DNA of 13,079 nt from Gammaproteobacteria bacterium. GTDB lineage: Bacteria; Pseudomonadota; Gammaproteobacteria; JAJDOJ01. The notes under the pieces were generated by a model. It made no database searches. It saw nothing but the letters and a program-made list of their open reading frames with translations, and was not told the DNA's origin. The stretch covers positions 1 to 13,079 of the forward strand of contig JALVEU010000122.1 of NCBI GenBank assembly GCA_027030565.1, read 5' to 3'. Of the stretch, positions 1 through 6,577 are shown piece by piece. A program made the translations under genes and the position numbers. Position 1 is the stretch's first letter, and the number at the start of each line of letters is the position of its first letter.

Positions 1-97
1 GGGGATATGCATGGGCCTGTACATCCACCGGCCCCTTGGGACCCAGGAGCGCGGACTTCATCCGGCTGTTGCCGAGATCGAGCAGCAGGCAGTCCAT
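1..97 (-). CDS. coaX: Type III pantothenate kinase, N-terminal fragment (cut by window edge)
   Basis: Only the first 32 codons lie in the window; the gene continues past base 1. The protein would phosphorylate pantothenate in the first step of coenzyme A synthesis, in the cytosol. The visible N-terminus reads MDCLLLDLGNSRMKSALL, and DLGNSR matches the conserved phosphate-binding DxGN(S/T) start of the CoaX (type III, ASKHA-fold) family. The ATG (97-95) overlaps the birA stop codon as TGATG, so translation is probably coupled to birA. The upstream Shine-Dalgarno is weak (GGGG-type, inside birA). A birA-coaX (or baf) pair is a common arrangement in beta- and gammaproteobacteria, which supports the call despite the short fragment. 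Confidence 0.82.
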   Translation of the reverse strand, partial: MDCLLLDLGNSRMKSALLGPKGPVDVQAHAYP

Positions 98-945
98 CAC
101 CCCGCGACCCAGCGATCCTCCAGGGTAGTGAGCCGCAGCACTTCACGCCCGACGCGCACGCGCAGACGCCCCTGGGTGTCGATCCCCTGCGCCACGCCTT
201 CGGCACCTCCACCCGTCACCTGGGGTGGCAATCGAACGGTGGTCCCCCACAGCGCATCCAAAGGCTCCCAGCGTGCCGTAAGCAAGGCGCCGTCGGCCTC
301 CCGTGCCAACCGGCTCCCCGCCATCACCGCCTCCACCATACGGGCCACCCAGATCTCCCGCGGGGCCAACGGACGCCCTCCCAGCGCCTCTCGTACATCG
401 GCCACCGGGCGGCCGAGTTCTCGACGCAGCGCCGCCGGAACCCACAGATTGAGCCCCACACCCACGACGACCCCAGGTCCGGAAGGAAGCGCCACGGCCT
501 CGGCCAGTACGCCGCCGAGCTTCGCCCCCCGCCACAGGACGTCGTTGGGCCATTTGAGGCGCAGCCTTTGCAGCCCGGCGTCCTGTAGCGCCTCCACGAT
601 CCGGATCCCCACCCACAGCGGGAGCCGGGTTCGGGCTGCCGGATCCCGAGGCGCCCGCTCCAGCACCGAAACATAGACGTTGTACCCCGACGGGGACCGC
701 CAGCTGCGTCCACCCCGACCCCTGCCTGCCGTCTGCCCGTCGGCCACGCAGACCGTCACCGGCCGAGCACCCCGCCGCACCTGTCGCAACAGTTCCGCAT
801 TGGTCGAATCGAGGCGCCCGAACACCTGCACCGAGCGCACGGTGCTCGGCAGACGGGCCCGAATCACGGCGGTGCGCAAGGGTTGGGGGGCAGGCTGCAC
901 CCTGCTACCTACCAACGCCGCCGATTCCCCGCTCAATGGTCTCAT
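97..945 (-). CDS. birA: Biotin--[acetyl-CoA-carboxylase] ligase, ligase-only form
   Basis: The enzyme makes biotinyl-5'-AMP and transfers biotin to the carrier lysine of acetyl-CoA carboxylase. With a start at 945 the protein has 282 residues. Visible motifs are DSTN (46-49), the biotin/ATP loop GRGRGGRSW (74-82), KWPNDV (131-136), Lys142 in KLGG, and GVGLNL (162-167). An SH3-like C-terminal domain covers about 228-282. The catalytic core begins near residue 38, so the roughly 60-residue helix-turn-helix of E. coli BirA (321 residues) is missing and this form should not act as the bio-operon repressor. The frame stays open to 1143, but the extra residues do not resemble a helix-turn-helix and would overlap the divergent gene, so I chose the ATG at 945. 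Its Shine-Dalgarno is weak and the start is not certain. The end overlaps coaX by one base. Confidence 0.9.
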   Translation of the reverse strand: MRPLSGESAALVGSRVQPAPQPLRTAVIRARLPSTVRSVQVFGRLDSTNAELLRQVRRGARPVTVCVADGQTAGRGRGGRSWRSPSGYNVYVSVLERAPRDPAARTRLPLWVGIRIVEALQDAGLQRLRLKWPNDVLWRGAKLGGVLAEAVALPSGPGVVVGVGLNLWVPAALRRELGRPVADVREALGGRPLAPREIWVARMVEAVMAGSRLAREADGALLTARWEPLDALWGTTVRLPPQVTGGGAEGVAQGIDTQGRLRVRVGREVLRLTTLEDRWVAG

Positions 946-976
946 GACGCCGACATCCGCCGGATATAATAGAGAG
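943..976 (+). promoter_or_regulatory. Putative promoter for the lytic transglycosylase gene
   Basis: A perfect -10 hexamer TATAAT sits at 965-970 in the gap between divergent birA and the transglycosylase gene. A poor -35 match (ATGACG, 944-949) lies 15 bases upstream. Transcription would start near 977, leaving a leader of about 78 bases. On the minus strand the same AT-rich spot reads TATTAT (971-966), about 20 bases before the birA ATG, so it could also serve birA. The call rests on motif matching only. Confidence 0.4.
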
Positions 977-1054
977 TCCATTGTAGCGCGCACGGGGCCG
1001 CGCCCCAGTGGGGCGACCCGGGCCTGCTGGTGTACTGGATCGAAAGGGGGCTCC

Positions 1055-1684
1055 ATGAACCGCAGCGGCTTGCTCGCGACGGCAGCGCTGATGGCCGTGT
1101 CGGCCCTGACCCCTGCCCACGCAGCGGGATACAAGTACTTCATCTACAAAGAGAACGACGGTACGGTCTGGTTCTCAGACCGCCAGCTGCCGAAAAAACG
1201 CTACCGGCTCCTCGCCACCGCCACCCTGGGCTGGGGGCGGCCACCCGCCCACGTCCACTGCGGAAACGTCGAGCACCGGGCCCAAACACTGTCCAAGACC
1301 ATCCAGCGATATGCCCGGCAACACGGTCTGGATCCCGCCCTGGTCAAGGCCATCATCCACGTGGAATCGTGCTTCGACAAGCGGGCGGTCTCCCCCGTGG
1401 GGGCCCAGGGTCTGATGCAGCTCATGCCCGGTACCGCTCACGAACTTGGGGTCAGCGATCACGAAGTATTCGACCCCGAGAAGAACATCGAGGCCGGGGT
1501 CCGCTACTTCCGACGGATGCTGGACGACTTCAAGGACCTGGACAAGGCCCTTGCCGCGTACAACGCCGGCCCGGGGGCCGTGAAGAAGTACAACGGCATC
1601 CCGCCGTTCAAGGAGACGCAGCAGTACGTGCGCCGCGTGCGCACTCAATACCAGCGCTATCGCAGCCGCGGCTCGCAGGGATAG
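1055..1684 (+). CDS. Secreted SLT-family lytic transglycosylase
   Basis: This is a periplasmic enzyme that cleaves the MurNAc-GlcNAc bond of peptidoglycan to give 1,6-anhydro ends. The protein has 209 residues. Residues 1-23 form a signal peptide ending AHA. Residues 26-50 (YKYFIYKENDGTVWFSDR) resemble the short DUF4124-like beta segment found before some of these domains. The SLT/Slt70-type domain spans about 84-196, with catalytic Glu104 in HVES, then GLMQLMP (119-125), AYNAGPGAV (168-176) and YVRRV (191-195). The ATG at 1055 follows an AAAGGGGG Shine-Dalgarno and begins the signal peptide; longer in-frame extensions upstream are not plausible. It resembles small MltE/Slt-like proteins, but I cannot assign a specific name. 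It is monocistronic as far as can be seen and is convergent with the DsrC-like gene. Confidence 0.93.
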   Translation: MNRSGLLATAALMAVSALTPAHAAGYKYFIYKENDGTVWFSDRQLPKKRYRLLATATLGWGRPPAHVHCGNVEHRAQTLSKTIQRYARQHGLDPALVKAIIHVESCFDKRAVSPVGAQGLMQLMPGTAHELGVSDHEVFDPEKNIEAGVRYFRRMLDDFKDLDKALAAYNAGPGAVKKYNGIPPFKETQQYVRRVRTQYQRYRSRGSQG

Positions 1685-1748
1685 CCGTCCTCCTCGACCC
1701 TGGCGCACGGCATATCGCCGAACCGCTCATGTGTTCCGACACGCCCGG

Positions 1749-1768
1749 AGGGGGCTGGGGCGCCCCCT
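1749..1768. terminator. GC-rich hairpin between convergent genes
   Basis: AGGGGGC (1749-1755) pairs perfectly with GCCCCCT (1762-1768) around a 6-base loop. The flanking CCC (1744-1746) and GGG (1769-1771) can extend the stem across a small bulge. It lies between the ends of the transglycosylase gene (1684) and the convergent DsrC-like gene (1785). There is no T-tract on either side, so it is not a classical intrinsic terminator. It may block read-through or protect 3' ends. Confidence 0.4.
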
Positions 1769-1784
1769 GGGCCTGCCGATTGAC

Positions 1785-2117
1785 TCAGAACGCCACTCCG
1801 AAGGAGGGGTCCGTGGCCCCCAGGGGCTTGGGCAGATCGGCCAGCTCTGCGGCCGTGTTCACTGGTCCTTCGGGAAAGATCTCATACAGATACTTGCGCC
1901 CGCCTTTGTCCTCGAACAGCTTCCACAGCTCCTCGGCGATCTCACGCGCCTTGGGGATGCCGTTGGCCTGGGCGTAGCGGATCCGAACCAGGTCGATCAC
2001 CTTCCAATGATCCTCCGTGAGCTCGATGCCGCGCTCCCTGGCACGCGCCTCGATCGCCTTGCGAGCCTCCCGCTCCGCTGCCTCCGTATGCCCCAGCACA
2101 CTCAATACGCTTTCCAT
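1785..2117 (-). CDS. DsrC/TusE-superfamily protein lacking both redox cysteines
   Basis: The DsrC/TusE/RspA superfamily includes sulfur carriers for dissimilatory sulfur metabolism (DsrC, two C-terminal Cys) and tRNA thiolation (TusE, one Cys). This 110-residue protein has the family's core LTEDHWKVIDLVR (33-45) and the C-terminal arm RKYLYEIFPEGP (74-85) followed by LPKPLG (95-100). Aligned by eye to the DsrC arm ending LPKPTGCV, the penultimate-helix cysteine becomes Ala90 and the C-terminal one Ala101; there is no cysteine anywhere. A further nine residues (TDPSFGVAF) follow the usual end. It therefore cannot form the trisulfide or persulfide of DsrC/TusE. Cys-free members have been grouped as RspA, proposed to be regulatory; that role is inference here. 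The ATG at 2117 has a good GGAGG Shine-Dalgarno 9 bases upstream. No dsrAB, dsrEFH or tusBCD genes are visible nearby. Confidence 0.87.
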   Translation of the reverse strand: MESVLSVLGHTEAAEREARKAIEARARERGIELTEDHWKVIDLVRIRYAQANGIPKAREIAEELWKLFEDKGGRKYLYEIFPEGPVNTAAELADLPKPLGATDPSFGVAF

Positions 2118-2316
2118 CGTCAGTCGCCTCCAGTTGGTTCAAATGCCCGATGGCGCCCTCCCGGCCGGGTGACGCCCCGCGTCCAGCGACACCGCGGCCG
2201 GCAACGCCGGATCACCTATGGGGAGTCCGAGACCACGCGCCGTGAGACGCCGCATCTCCCGGCGCACCAGGGATCCAACCTTACCGCCTACTGCCTGGGG
2301 CTTGCCCCGATACAAA
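2118..2316. other. Intergenic region without a recognisable gene
   Basis: These 199 bases separate two minus-strand genes. I see only the Shine-Dalgarno of the DsrC-like gene and a short GGGGC/GCCCC inverted repeat with a two-base loop near 2297-2308, just after the acyltransferase-like stop codon. The gap suggests the DsrC-like gene has its own promoter, but I could not find a convincing one. Open frames crossing here have no family-like features. Confidence 0.5.
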
Positions 2317-3051
2317 TCAAGTCCGCTCCAGGGCCGCCTCTGCCGCGGCCTCGGCGGCGTTCAGGGCGGTCGCCAGGCGTTCCAGCAGTGCCGGCTCGAT
2401 TCCACTCAGCGATGCACCCCGCTCCAACTCCACCGGAGAACCGATGGCCAGGGCCACCCGGGTAAACGGCCGCGGGACCATGAACCGACACCAGCTGGGC
2501 AGGAACCAGGCGCTGCGTGCCGCGTAACTCATGGGCACGATGGCCGCACCGGCCAGACGCGCCAGCATGGCCGCACCCGGCTTGAACACCCGCGCCGGCC
2601 CATCCGATCCGTCGGGGGTCAGCACCGGCATGAGACGTTCCTGCGCGACGGACAGATACAGCGCACGCAGGGCCTGGGCCCCGGTGCGATTGGGCGAACC
2701 GCGAATCGCCCGTCCACCCAGGCGTTGCACGATGCCCGCAGCCAGGTCTCCGTCGCGAGAGGGGCTCACGAGGAAGGCCAGACGCCCGGCATCGCCGTAG
2801 CGCTGTAACAGATAACGGATGGTGAACAGCTGTCGTTGGTGCCAGAAGCAGAAGACGATCGGGCCTCCGCGCTGCTCCAGCGCGTCCAGCTGCGCCTCTC
2901 CGACCACCGCCGATACCCGGCAGGTCCTCCAGTACAGGCGCAGCACGCCCGTCAGCAGCGGGACGCCGGCACCCTGTGCCAGCCTCCGCACGGCTGGGTT
3001 CCGCAAGCCGTGGATTGCGCGGCGGGATTCGCTCATCGTGGCGCACACCAT
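2317..3051 (-). CDS. DUF374-type lysophospholipid acyltransferase-like protein
   Basis: This is a probable inner-membrane-associated acyltransferase of the DUF374 (LPLAT-like) family, which transfers acyl groups to lipid acceptors. The acceptor here is unknown. The protein has 244 residues. It shows a hydrophobic N-terminal segment (about 28-50), FWHQR with the likely catalytic His71, SPSRDGD (96-102), RGSPNRTG (117-124), and the TPDGSDGPARVFKPG block (145-159) that marks the family. The C-terminus is Ala/Glu-rich and helical (229-244). The ATG at 3051 has only a weak GGGGCGG-type Shine-Dalgarno; an alternative ATG at 3036 (MSESRR) would remove five residues. It is divergent from the cytochrome P450 gene with 83 bases between their starts. 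A link between this gene and the P450/acyl-AMP ligase genes is inference from position and shared lipid chemistry. Confidence 0.85.
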   Translation of the reverse strand: MVCATMSESRRAIHGLRNPAVRRLAQGAGVPLLTGVLRLYWRTCRVSAVVGEAQLDALEQRGGPIVFCFWHQRQLFTIRYLLQRYGDAGRLAFLVSPSRDGDLAAGIVQRLGGRAIRGSPNRTGAQALRALYLSVAQERLMPVLTPDGSDGPARVFKPGAAMLARLAGAAIVPMSYAARSAWFLPSWCRFMVPRPFTRVALAIGSPVELERGASLSGIEPALLERLATALNAAEAAAEAALERT

Positions 3052-3134
3052 AGGTCAAGCCGCCCCGCCCCCGCAATGTGAGGGGCCGAGGCCGATATAC
3101 AATGGGGCACTCGCTGAACGAGGTCCCCGTGTCC
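3052..3134. promoter_or_regulatory. Divergent promoter region, acyltransferase / P450
   Basis: The gap between two divergent genes contains one AT-rich spot, TATACAAT (3096-3103), in otherwise GC-rich DNA. TACAAT (3098-3103) matches five of six bases of a -10 box for the P450 direction, but no good -35 is visible. If this is the -10, the ATG at 3102 cannot be the P450 start, which favours the ATG at 3135. The minus strand reads TTGTATA at the same place. Confidence 0.3.
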
Positions 3135-4457
3135 ATGAATGCCGCACGCCCGGCCGCCCGACCGCCTGGTCCCCCCGCGCCGTTCGAGGTCACCGTCGAT
3201 CCGGCCACTTTCGAGGTGCTGCCCCGCTGGTCTGCGGCCTACGGCCCCCTGTTGGGAGTGCGCTCGCCGCACAACAGCCGGCAGACCTATGTCCTGTTCG
3301 AACCCGAGCTCGTCCGGCACGTACTCGTCACCCATCATCGCAACTATGCCAAGGGCCGGGGCTTCGAGCGCGTCAAGATGCTCCTGGGCAACGGCCTCAT
3401 CGTCAGCGACGGGCCCTTGTGGCGCAGGCGTCGGCGTATGCTGCAGCCGGCCTTCCAGCGGCCCAGCGTGGAGCGCCTCTCCGCGGTCATGCGCGCGGTC
3501 ACGCACCGCTACCTGCAACGCTGGCGGGCGGCGGCCGAAGAGGCGCGGGCACTGGACATCACCCGCGAGACCAGCGCCTTCGCCCTGGACGTGATCCTGG
3601 AATCCATTTTCGGACAAGACCTGGCGGCATGGCGGGACGAGGCCGGACACACCCCTTTTCACATCCTGGTCGACGAGACCGTGCGCGACCTGCGGCTGGC
3701 CGTTCAGTTCCGTGCGCTGCGCAAACGCGTGATCGAACTGGCCCACTGGCGCCGCAAACGTGATGTCCAACGCATGGATTTCCTCGGACACTATCTCGCC
3801 GCCCGGGACGCCGAGACCGGTGCACCCCTGGACGACGAGGCCCTGGCCGACGAGGTGATGACCCTGATCGTCGCGGGGCACGAAACCACCGGCGTGACGC
3901 TCAACTGGATCTGGCACCTGCTGGCATGGCATCCCGAGGCCGCGGCACAGCTGCAGGCCGAGGTGGACACCCTGCCCACGCAGGCGCCGCCGCGTTTTGC
4001 GGACCTGCCGCGGCTGCCCTGCGCACGGCGCGTCATGGACGAAGCACTGCGGCTCTATCCCCCGGTATGGCTGTTCACCCGCCGCGCAGTGGCCGAGGAC
4101 CACCTCGGCGGCTTCCGGGTCCCGGTCGGCACCGAGATCGCCATACCCGTCTACACGCTGCACCGGCATCCCGACCACTGGCAGGCCCCTGAAGTCTTCG
4201 ACCCGGACCGTTTCCTCCCCGAGCGCACGCGGGCGCGCCACCGCTACGCCTATCTCCCGTTCTCCATGGGGGCGCGTCGGTGCACCGGCGAGGTGTTCGC
4301 CCAGACAGAGACGCTCATCCACCTGGGTTGGGTGGCCCGCCATCTGACCTTCGAGCCGCTGGACCCCGAGGTCGTGCCTCTGGAGCCCGGTGTGAACCTG
4401 CGCCCCGCCCGGCCCATCCGTCTGTTGCCCCACCTGCGTAGGCAGGACACGGACTAG
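3135..4457 (+). CDS. Cytochrome P450 monooxygenase
   Basis: This is a soluble bacterial heme-thiolate monooxygenase with an unidentified substrate. With a start at 3135 it has 440 residues, normal for the family. The expected elements occur in order: C-helix W96xxxR100, I-helix AGHETTG (247-253, oxygen activation), ExxR as E303-A-L-R306, a PERF-like FDPDRF (355-360), and the heme loop FSMGARRCTG (376-385) with the axial ligand Cys383. All key residues are intact. The N-terminus is proline-rich (4-15), a hinge typical of microsomal-like P450s, but there is no membrane anchor. An alternative ATG at 3102 would add 11 residues; both starts have a GAGG about 10-11 bases upstream. No ferredoxin or reductase gene is visible, so redox partners must be encoded elsewhere. 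The downstream fatty-acyl-AMP ligase suggests a fatty acyl substrate, possibly carrier-bound; this is inference. Confidence 0.96.
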   Translation: MNAARPAARPPGPPAPFEVTVDPATFEVLPRWSAAYGPLLGVRSPHNSRQTYVLFEPELVRHVLVTHHRNYAKGRGFERVKMLLGNGLIVSDGPLWRRRRRMLQPAFQRPSVERLSAVMRAVTHRYLQRWRAAAEEARALDITRETSAFALDVILESIFGQDLAAWRDEAGHTPFHILVDETVRDLRLAVQFRALRKRVIELAHWRRKRDVQRMDFLGHYLAARDAETGAPLDDEALADEVMTLIVAGHETTGVTLNWIWHLLAWHPEAAAQLQAEVDTLPTQAPPRFADLPRLPCARRVMDEALRLYPPVWLFTRRAVAEDHLGGFRVPVGTEIAIPVYTLHRHPDHWQAPEVFDPDRFLPERTRARHRYAYLPFSMGARRCTGEVFAQTETLIHLGWVARHLTFEPLDPEVVPLEPGVNLRPARPIRLLPHLRRQDTD

Positions 4458-4595
4458 GATTCGTGGAACGTGCGGCCCTCCGACCATAGCGGCTCCATGG
4501 GAACCCGGCGTGCCTCCGGTGGATGGGTTACGCTTTGGGCGGCCCGGTGCCGCGAGGAGCCGAACGATTCCTTCCCCAGGAGCGCTTGAACGCAG

Positions 4596-6545
4596 ATGAC
4601 CGAGACACTTGCCGACATACTCGCCCGAGCCGCCAACAGCGCAGCGAGCTTGTGGCTCATCGAATCGGCCGACACCGAGCACCATCTGCCCTATCGGGCC
4701 CTGTACGAGCACGCCCTGCGGCGGCTCGCCGCGTTGCAGGCGGCCGGTGCCCGTCCGGGTGATCAGGTGATCCTCCACGTCAAGGACCTGTACCGTTTCC
4801 TCACGGGCTTCTGGGCGGCGGTACTCGGCGGTATGGTCCCGGTGCCCGTAGCCGTGGGCCACACCGATGCACACCGGCTCAAGCTGCTGCGCATCTTCGC
4901 CCTGCTGGAACGCCCCTGGCTGTTCTCCGAACATGGGCCCCTGGAGCGCGTGCTCCCCCTGGCCAGCGGCACGGAGGGACTGCCGGCAGCGGATGCCCTG
5001 GAGGCGCGGCTGATCGCGGCCGAGGCCGAACCGGGGCAGGAGGCCGGTGCGGCCCACACCGGCGCTCGTACAGAAGATCTGGCCTTGATCCAGTTCTCCT
5101 CGGGCTCCACGGGGGACCCCAAAGGGGTCATGCTGACCCACCGCAATCTGCTCACCAATCTCGCCGCCATCCTGCGCTGCGCCGGGTTCGGAAGCAGGGA
5201 CTCCATGCTCGGCTGGATGCCCCTCACCCACGACATGGGGCTGATCGGTTTCCACCTGACCCCGGTGGCGGCCCGCATCGATCACTGGATCATGCCCACC
5301 GACCTCTTCGTGCGCCGTCCCACCCTGTGGCTCGACAAGGCGGGCGAGCACCGCGTGACCATGACCTGTTCGCCCAACTTCGCCTTGCGTCACTATCTCA
5401 ACGCCGCCCAGCGCCATGGGCACCGGCCACCGCCCCTGGACGCCCTGCGGCTCATCTTCAACGGCGCCGAGCCCATCTCCGTGCCCCTGGTACGTGAGTT
5501 CCTCGAGCATCTGGCCCCGGCCAGGCTGGATCCGCGAGCCATGTACCCGGTCTACGGGCTCGCCGAGGCGACACTGGCGGTGAGCTTTCCCGAGCCGGGC
5601 AGCGGGCTGCAGGCCCTGGGCCTGGCCCGTTCCGGTCTCGGCGTCGGGGATGCGGCGGTGGAGACCCTGCCGGGAGCGGCCGTCCAGGAGCTTGCGTGCC
5701 TGGGGGACCCGGTGGACCACTGCGAGGTGGGCATCTTCGACGACCAGGGCGAGCGGCTGCCTACCGGCCGGGTGGGTCGGATCTGGATCCGCGGGGGTAA
5801 CGTCACGCAGGGCTATTACCGCAACCCGGCCGCCACCGCCGAGGTGCTTCACGAGGACGGCTGGCTGGATACCGGGGATCTGGGGTTCCTGGGTCCCTGC
5901 GGGCTGGTGGTCACCGGGCGCGCCAAGGAGATCATCTTCGCCCACGGTCAGAACTTCTATCCCCAAGACCTGGAGGCCCTCATCGAGCGTGAGACGCCCG
6001 TCCGGCCGGGCCGCGTGGCCGTGGCCGCCGACCGCGCCGAGTCGGCCGAGGACGACACCTTGCTCGTGTTTCTGGTCCACAAGGGGCCCGTGGAGGAGAT
6101 CGCCGACCTGGCCCGGGAGATCCACGGCAAGCTGGTCGCCCACACCGGACTGGAAGACGTCCACGTCATCCCCGTACCGCGCATTCCCAAGACCACCAGC
6201 GGCAAGGTCCAGCGCCTGGCCCTGGTCCACCAGTACCGGGAGGGCGCATTCACCGCCGTCGACCATGCGGTGGAGTCAGCGGTGATGCGTCCCGACCCTC
6301 AGGCCACGGGCGAGGCGGGTATCCAGGGGCGGCTGCTGGACATCTGCGCGCAGGTGATGCCTCGGCGCGCCGTGGGCCCCGACGACAACCTGTTCGAGAT
6401 CGGCACCAGTTCGTTGGAGCTAGCGCGCATCCACGAGGCCATCGAGACTGCGTTTCCGGGCCTGGTGGAGGTGACCGACCTGTTCGACCATCCCACGGTG
6501 CGGGACCTCGCACGGCTCCTGAACGAGCGCCTGTCGCGACATTGA
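4596..6545 (+). CDS. Fatty-acyl-AMP ligase-like enzyme with fused C-terminal acyl-carrier domain
   Basis: The enzyme would adenylate a fatty acid with ATP and load it on a phosphopantetheine arm rather than on CoA. The 649-residue protein has an ANL adenylation domain (about 5-545): P-loop SSGSTGDPKG (168-177), WMPLTHDMGLIG (207-218), CSPNFALRHY (258-267, like the APNFAY block of FAALs), YGLAEATL (320-327), TGDLG (426-430), and PKTTSGKVQR (531-540) with catalytic Lys537. The extra segment after YGLAEATL, about 332-372, fits FAAL architecture better than ordinary acyl-CoA synthetases. A carrier domain follows (575-645) with DNLFEIGTSSLEL; Ser606 is the likely attachment site, in GTSSL instead of the usual GxDSL. 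The gene lies 138 bases after the P450. AGGAG (4578-4582) is 13 bases before the ATG, rather far. Substrate chain length cannot be read from the sequence. Confidence 0.9.
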   Translation: MTETLADILARAANSAASLWLIESADTEHHLPYRALYEHALRRLAALQAAGARPGDQVILHVKDLYRFLTGFWAAVLGGMVPVPVAVGHTDAHRLKLLRIFALLERPWLFSEHGPLERVLPLASGTEGLPAADALEARLIAAEAEPGQEAGAAHTGARTEDLALIQFSSGSTGDPKGVMLTHRNLLTNLAAILRCAGFGSRDSMLGWMPLTHDMGLIGFHLTPVAARIDHWIMPTDLFVRRPTLWLDKAGEHRVTMTCSPNFALRHYLNAAQRHGHRPPPLDALRLIFNGAEPISVPLVREFLEHLAPARLDPRAMYPVYGLAEATLAVSFPEPGSGLQALGLARSGLGVGDAAVETLPGAAVQELACLGDPVDHCEVGIFDDQGERLPTGRVGRIWIRGGNVTQGYYRNPAATAEVLHEDGWLDTGDLGFLGPCGLVVTGRAKEIIFAHGQNFYPQDLEALIERETPVRPGRVAVAADRAESAEDDTLLVFLVHKGPVEEIADLAREIHGKLVAHTGLEDVHVIPVPRIPKTTSGKVQRLALVHQYREGAFTAVDHAVESAVMRPDPQATGEAGIQGRLLDICAQVMPRRAVGPDDNLFEIGTSSLELARIHEAIETAFPGLVEVTDLFDHPTVRDLARLLNERLSRH

Positions 6546-6551
6546 GCCGCA

Positions 6552-6575
6552 GGGAACGCCAGGTGGCGCGTTCTC
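6552..6575. terminator. Hairpin in the 32-base gap between convergent genes
   Basis: GGGAACGC (6552-6559) pairs with GCGTTCTC (6568-6575), eight base pairs including one G-T wobble, around an 8-base loop. It fills almost the whole gap between the ends of the acyl-AMP ligase and the alcohol dehydrogenase genes. No T-tract follows on either strand, so a bidirectional terminator role is possible but unproven. Confidence 0.35.
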
Positions 6576-6577
6576 GT

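Noticed and set aside
680..1054. In-frame N-terminal extension of the transglycosylase gene
   Set aside because: It would cover the birA gene on the other strand, and the ATG at 1055 has a Shine-Dalgarno and starts a clear signal peptide.
2218..2808. Plus-strand frame overlapping the acyltransferase-like gene
   Set aside because: Low-complexity Arg/Gln/Pro-rich translation, antisense to a gene with full family motifs.
4458..4595. Possible promoter or small gene between the P450 and the acyl-AMP ligase
   Set aside because: No -10/-35 pair was found, and the short frame at 4523 runs into the ligase gene in another frame without a Shine-Dalgarno.
3033..6266. A 1077-residue open frame on the minus strand opposite the P450 and acyl-AMP ligase
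   Set aside because: It mirrors two well-supported plus-strand genes. Long antisense frames are expected in GC-rich DNA, and its translation is rich in Gly, Arg, Gln and His without any family motif.
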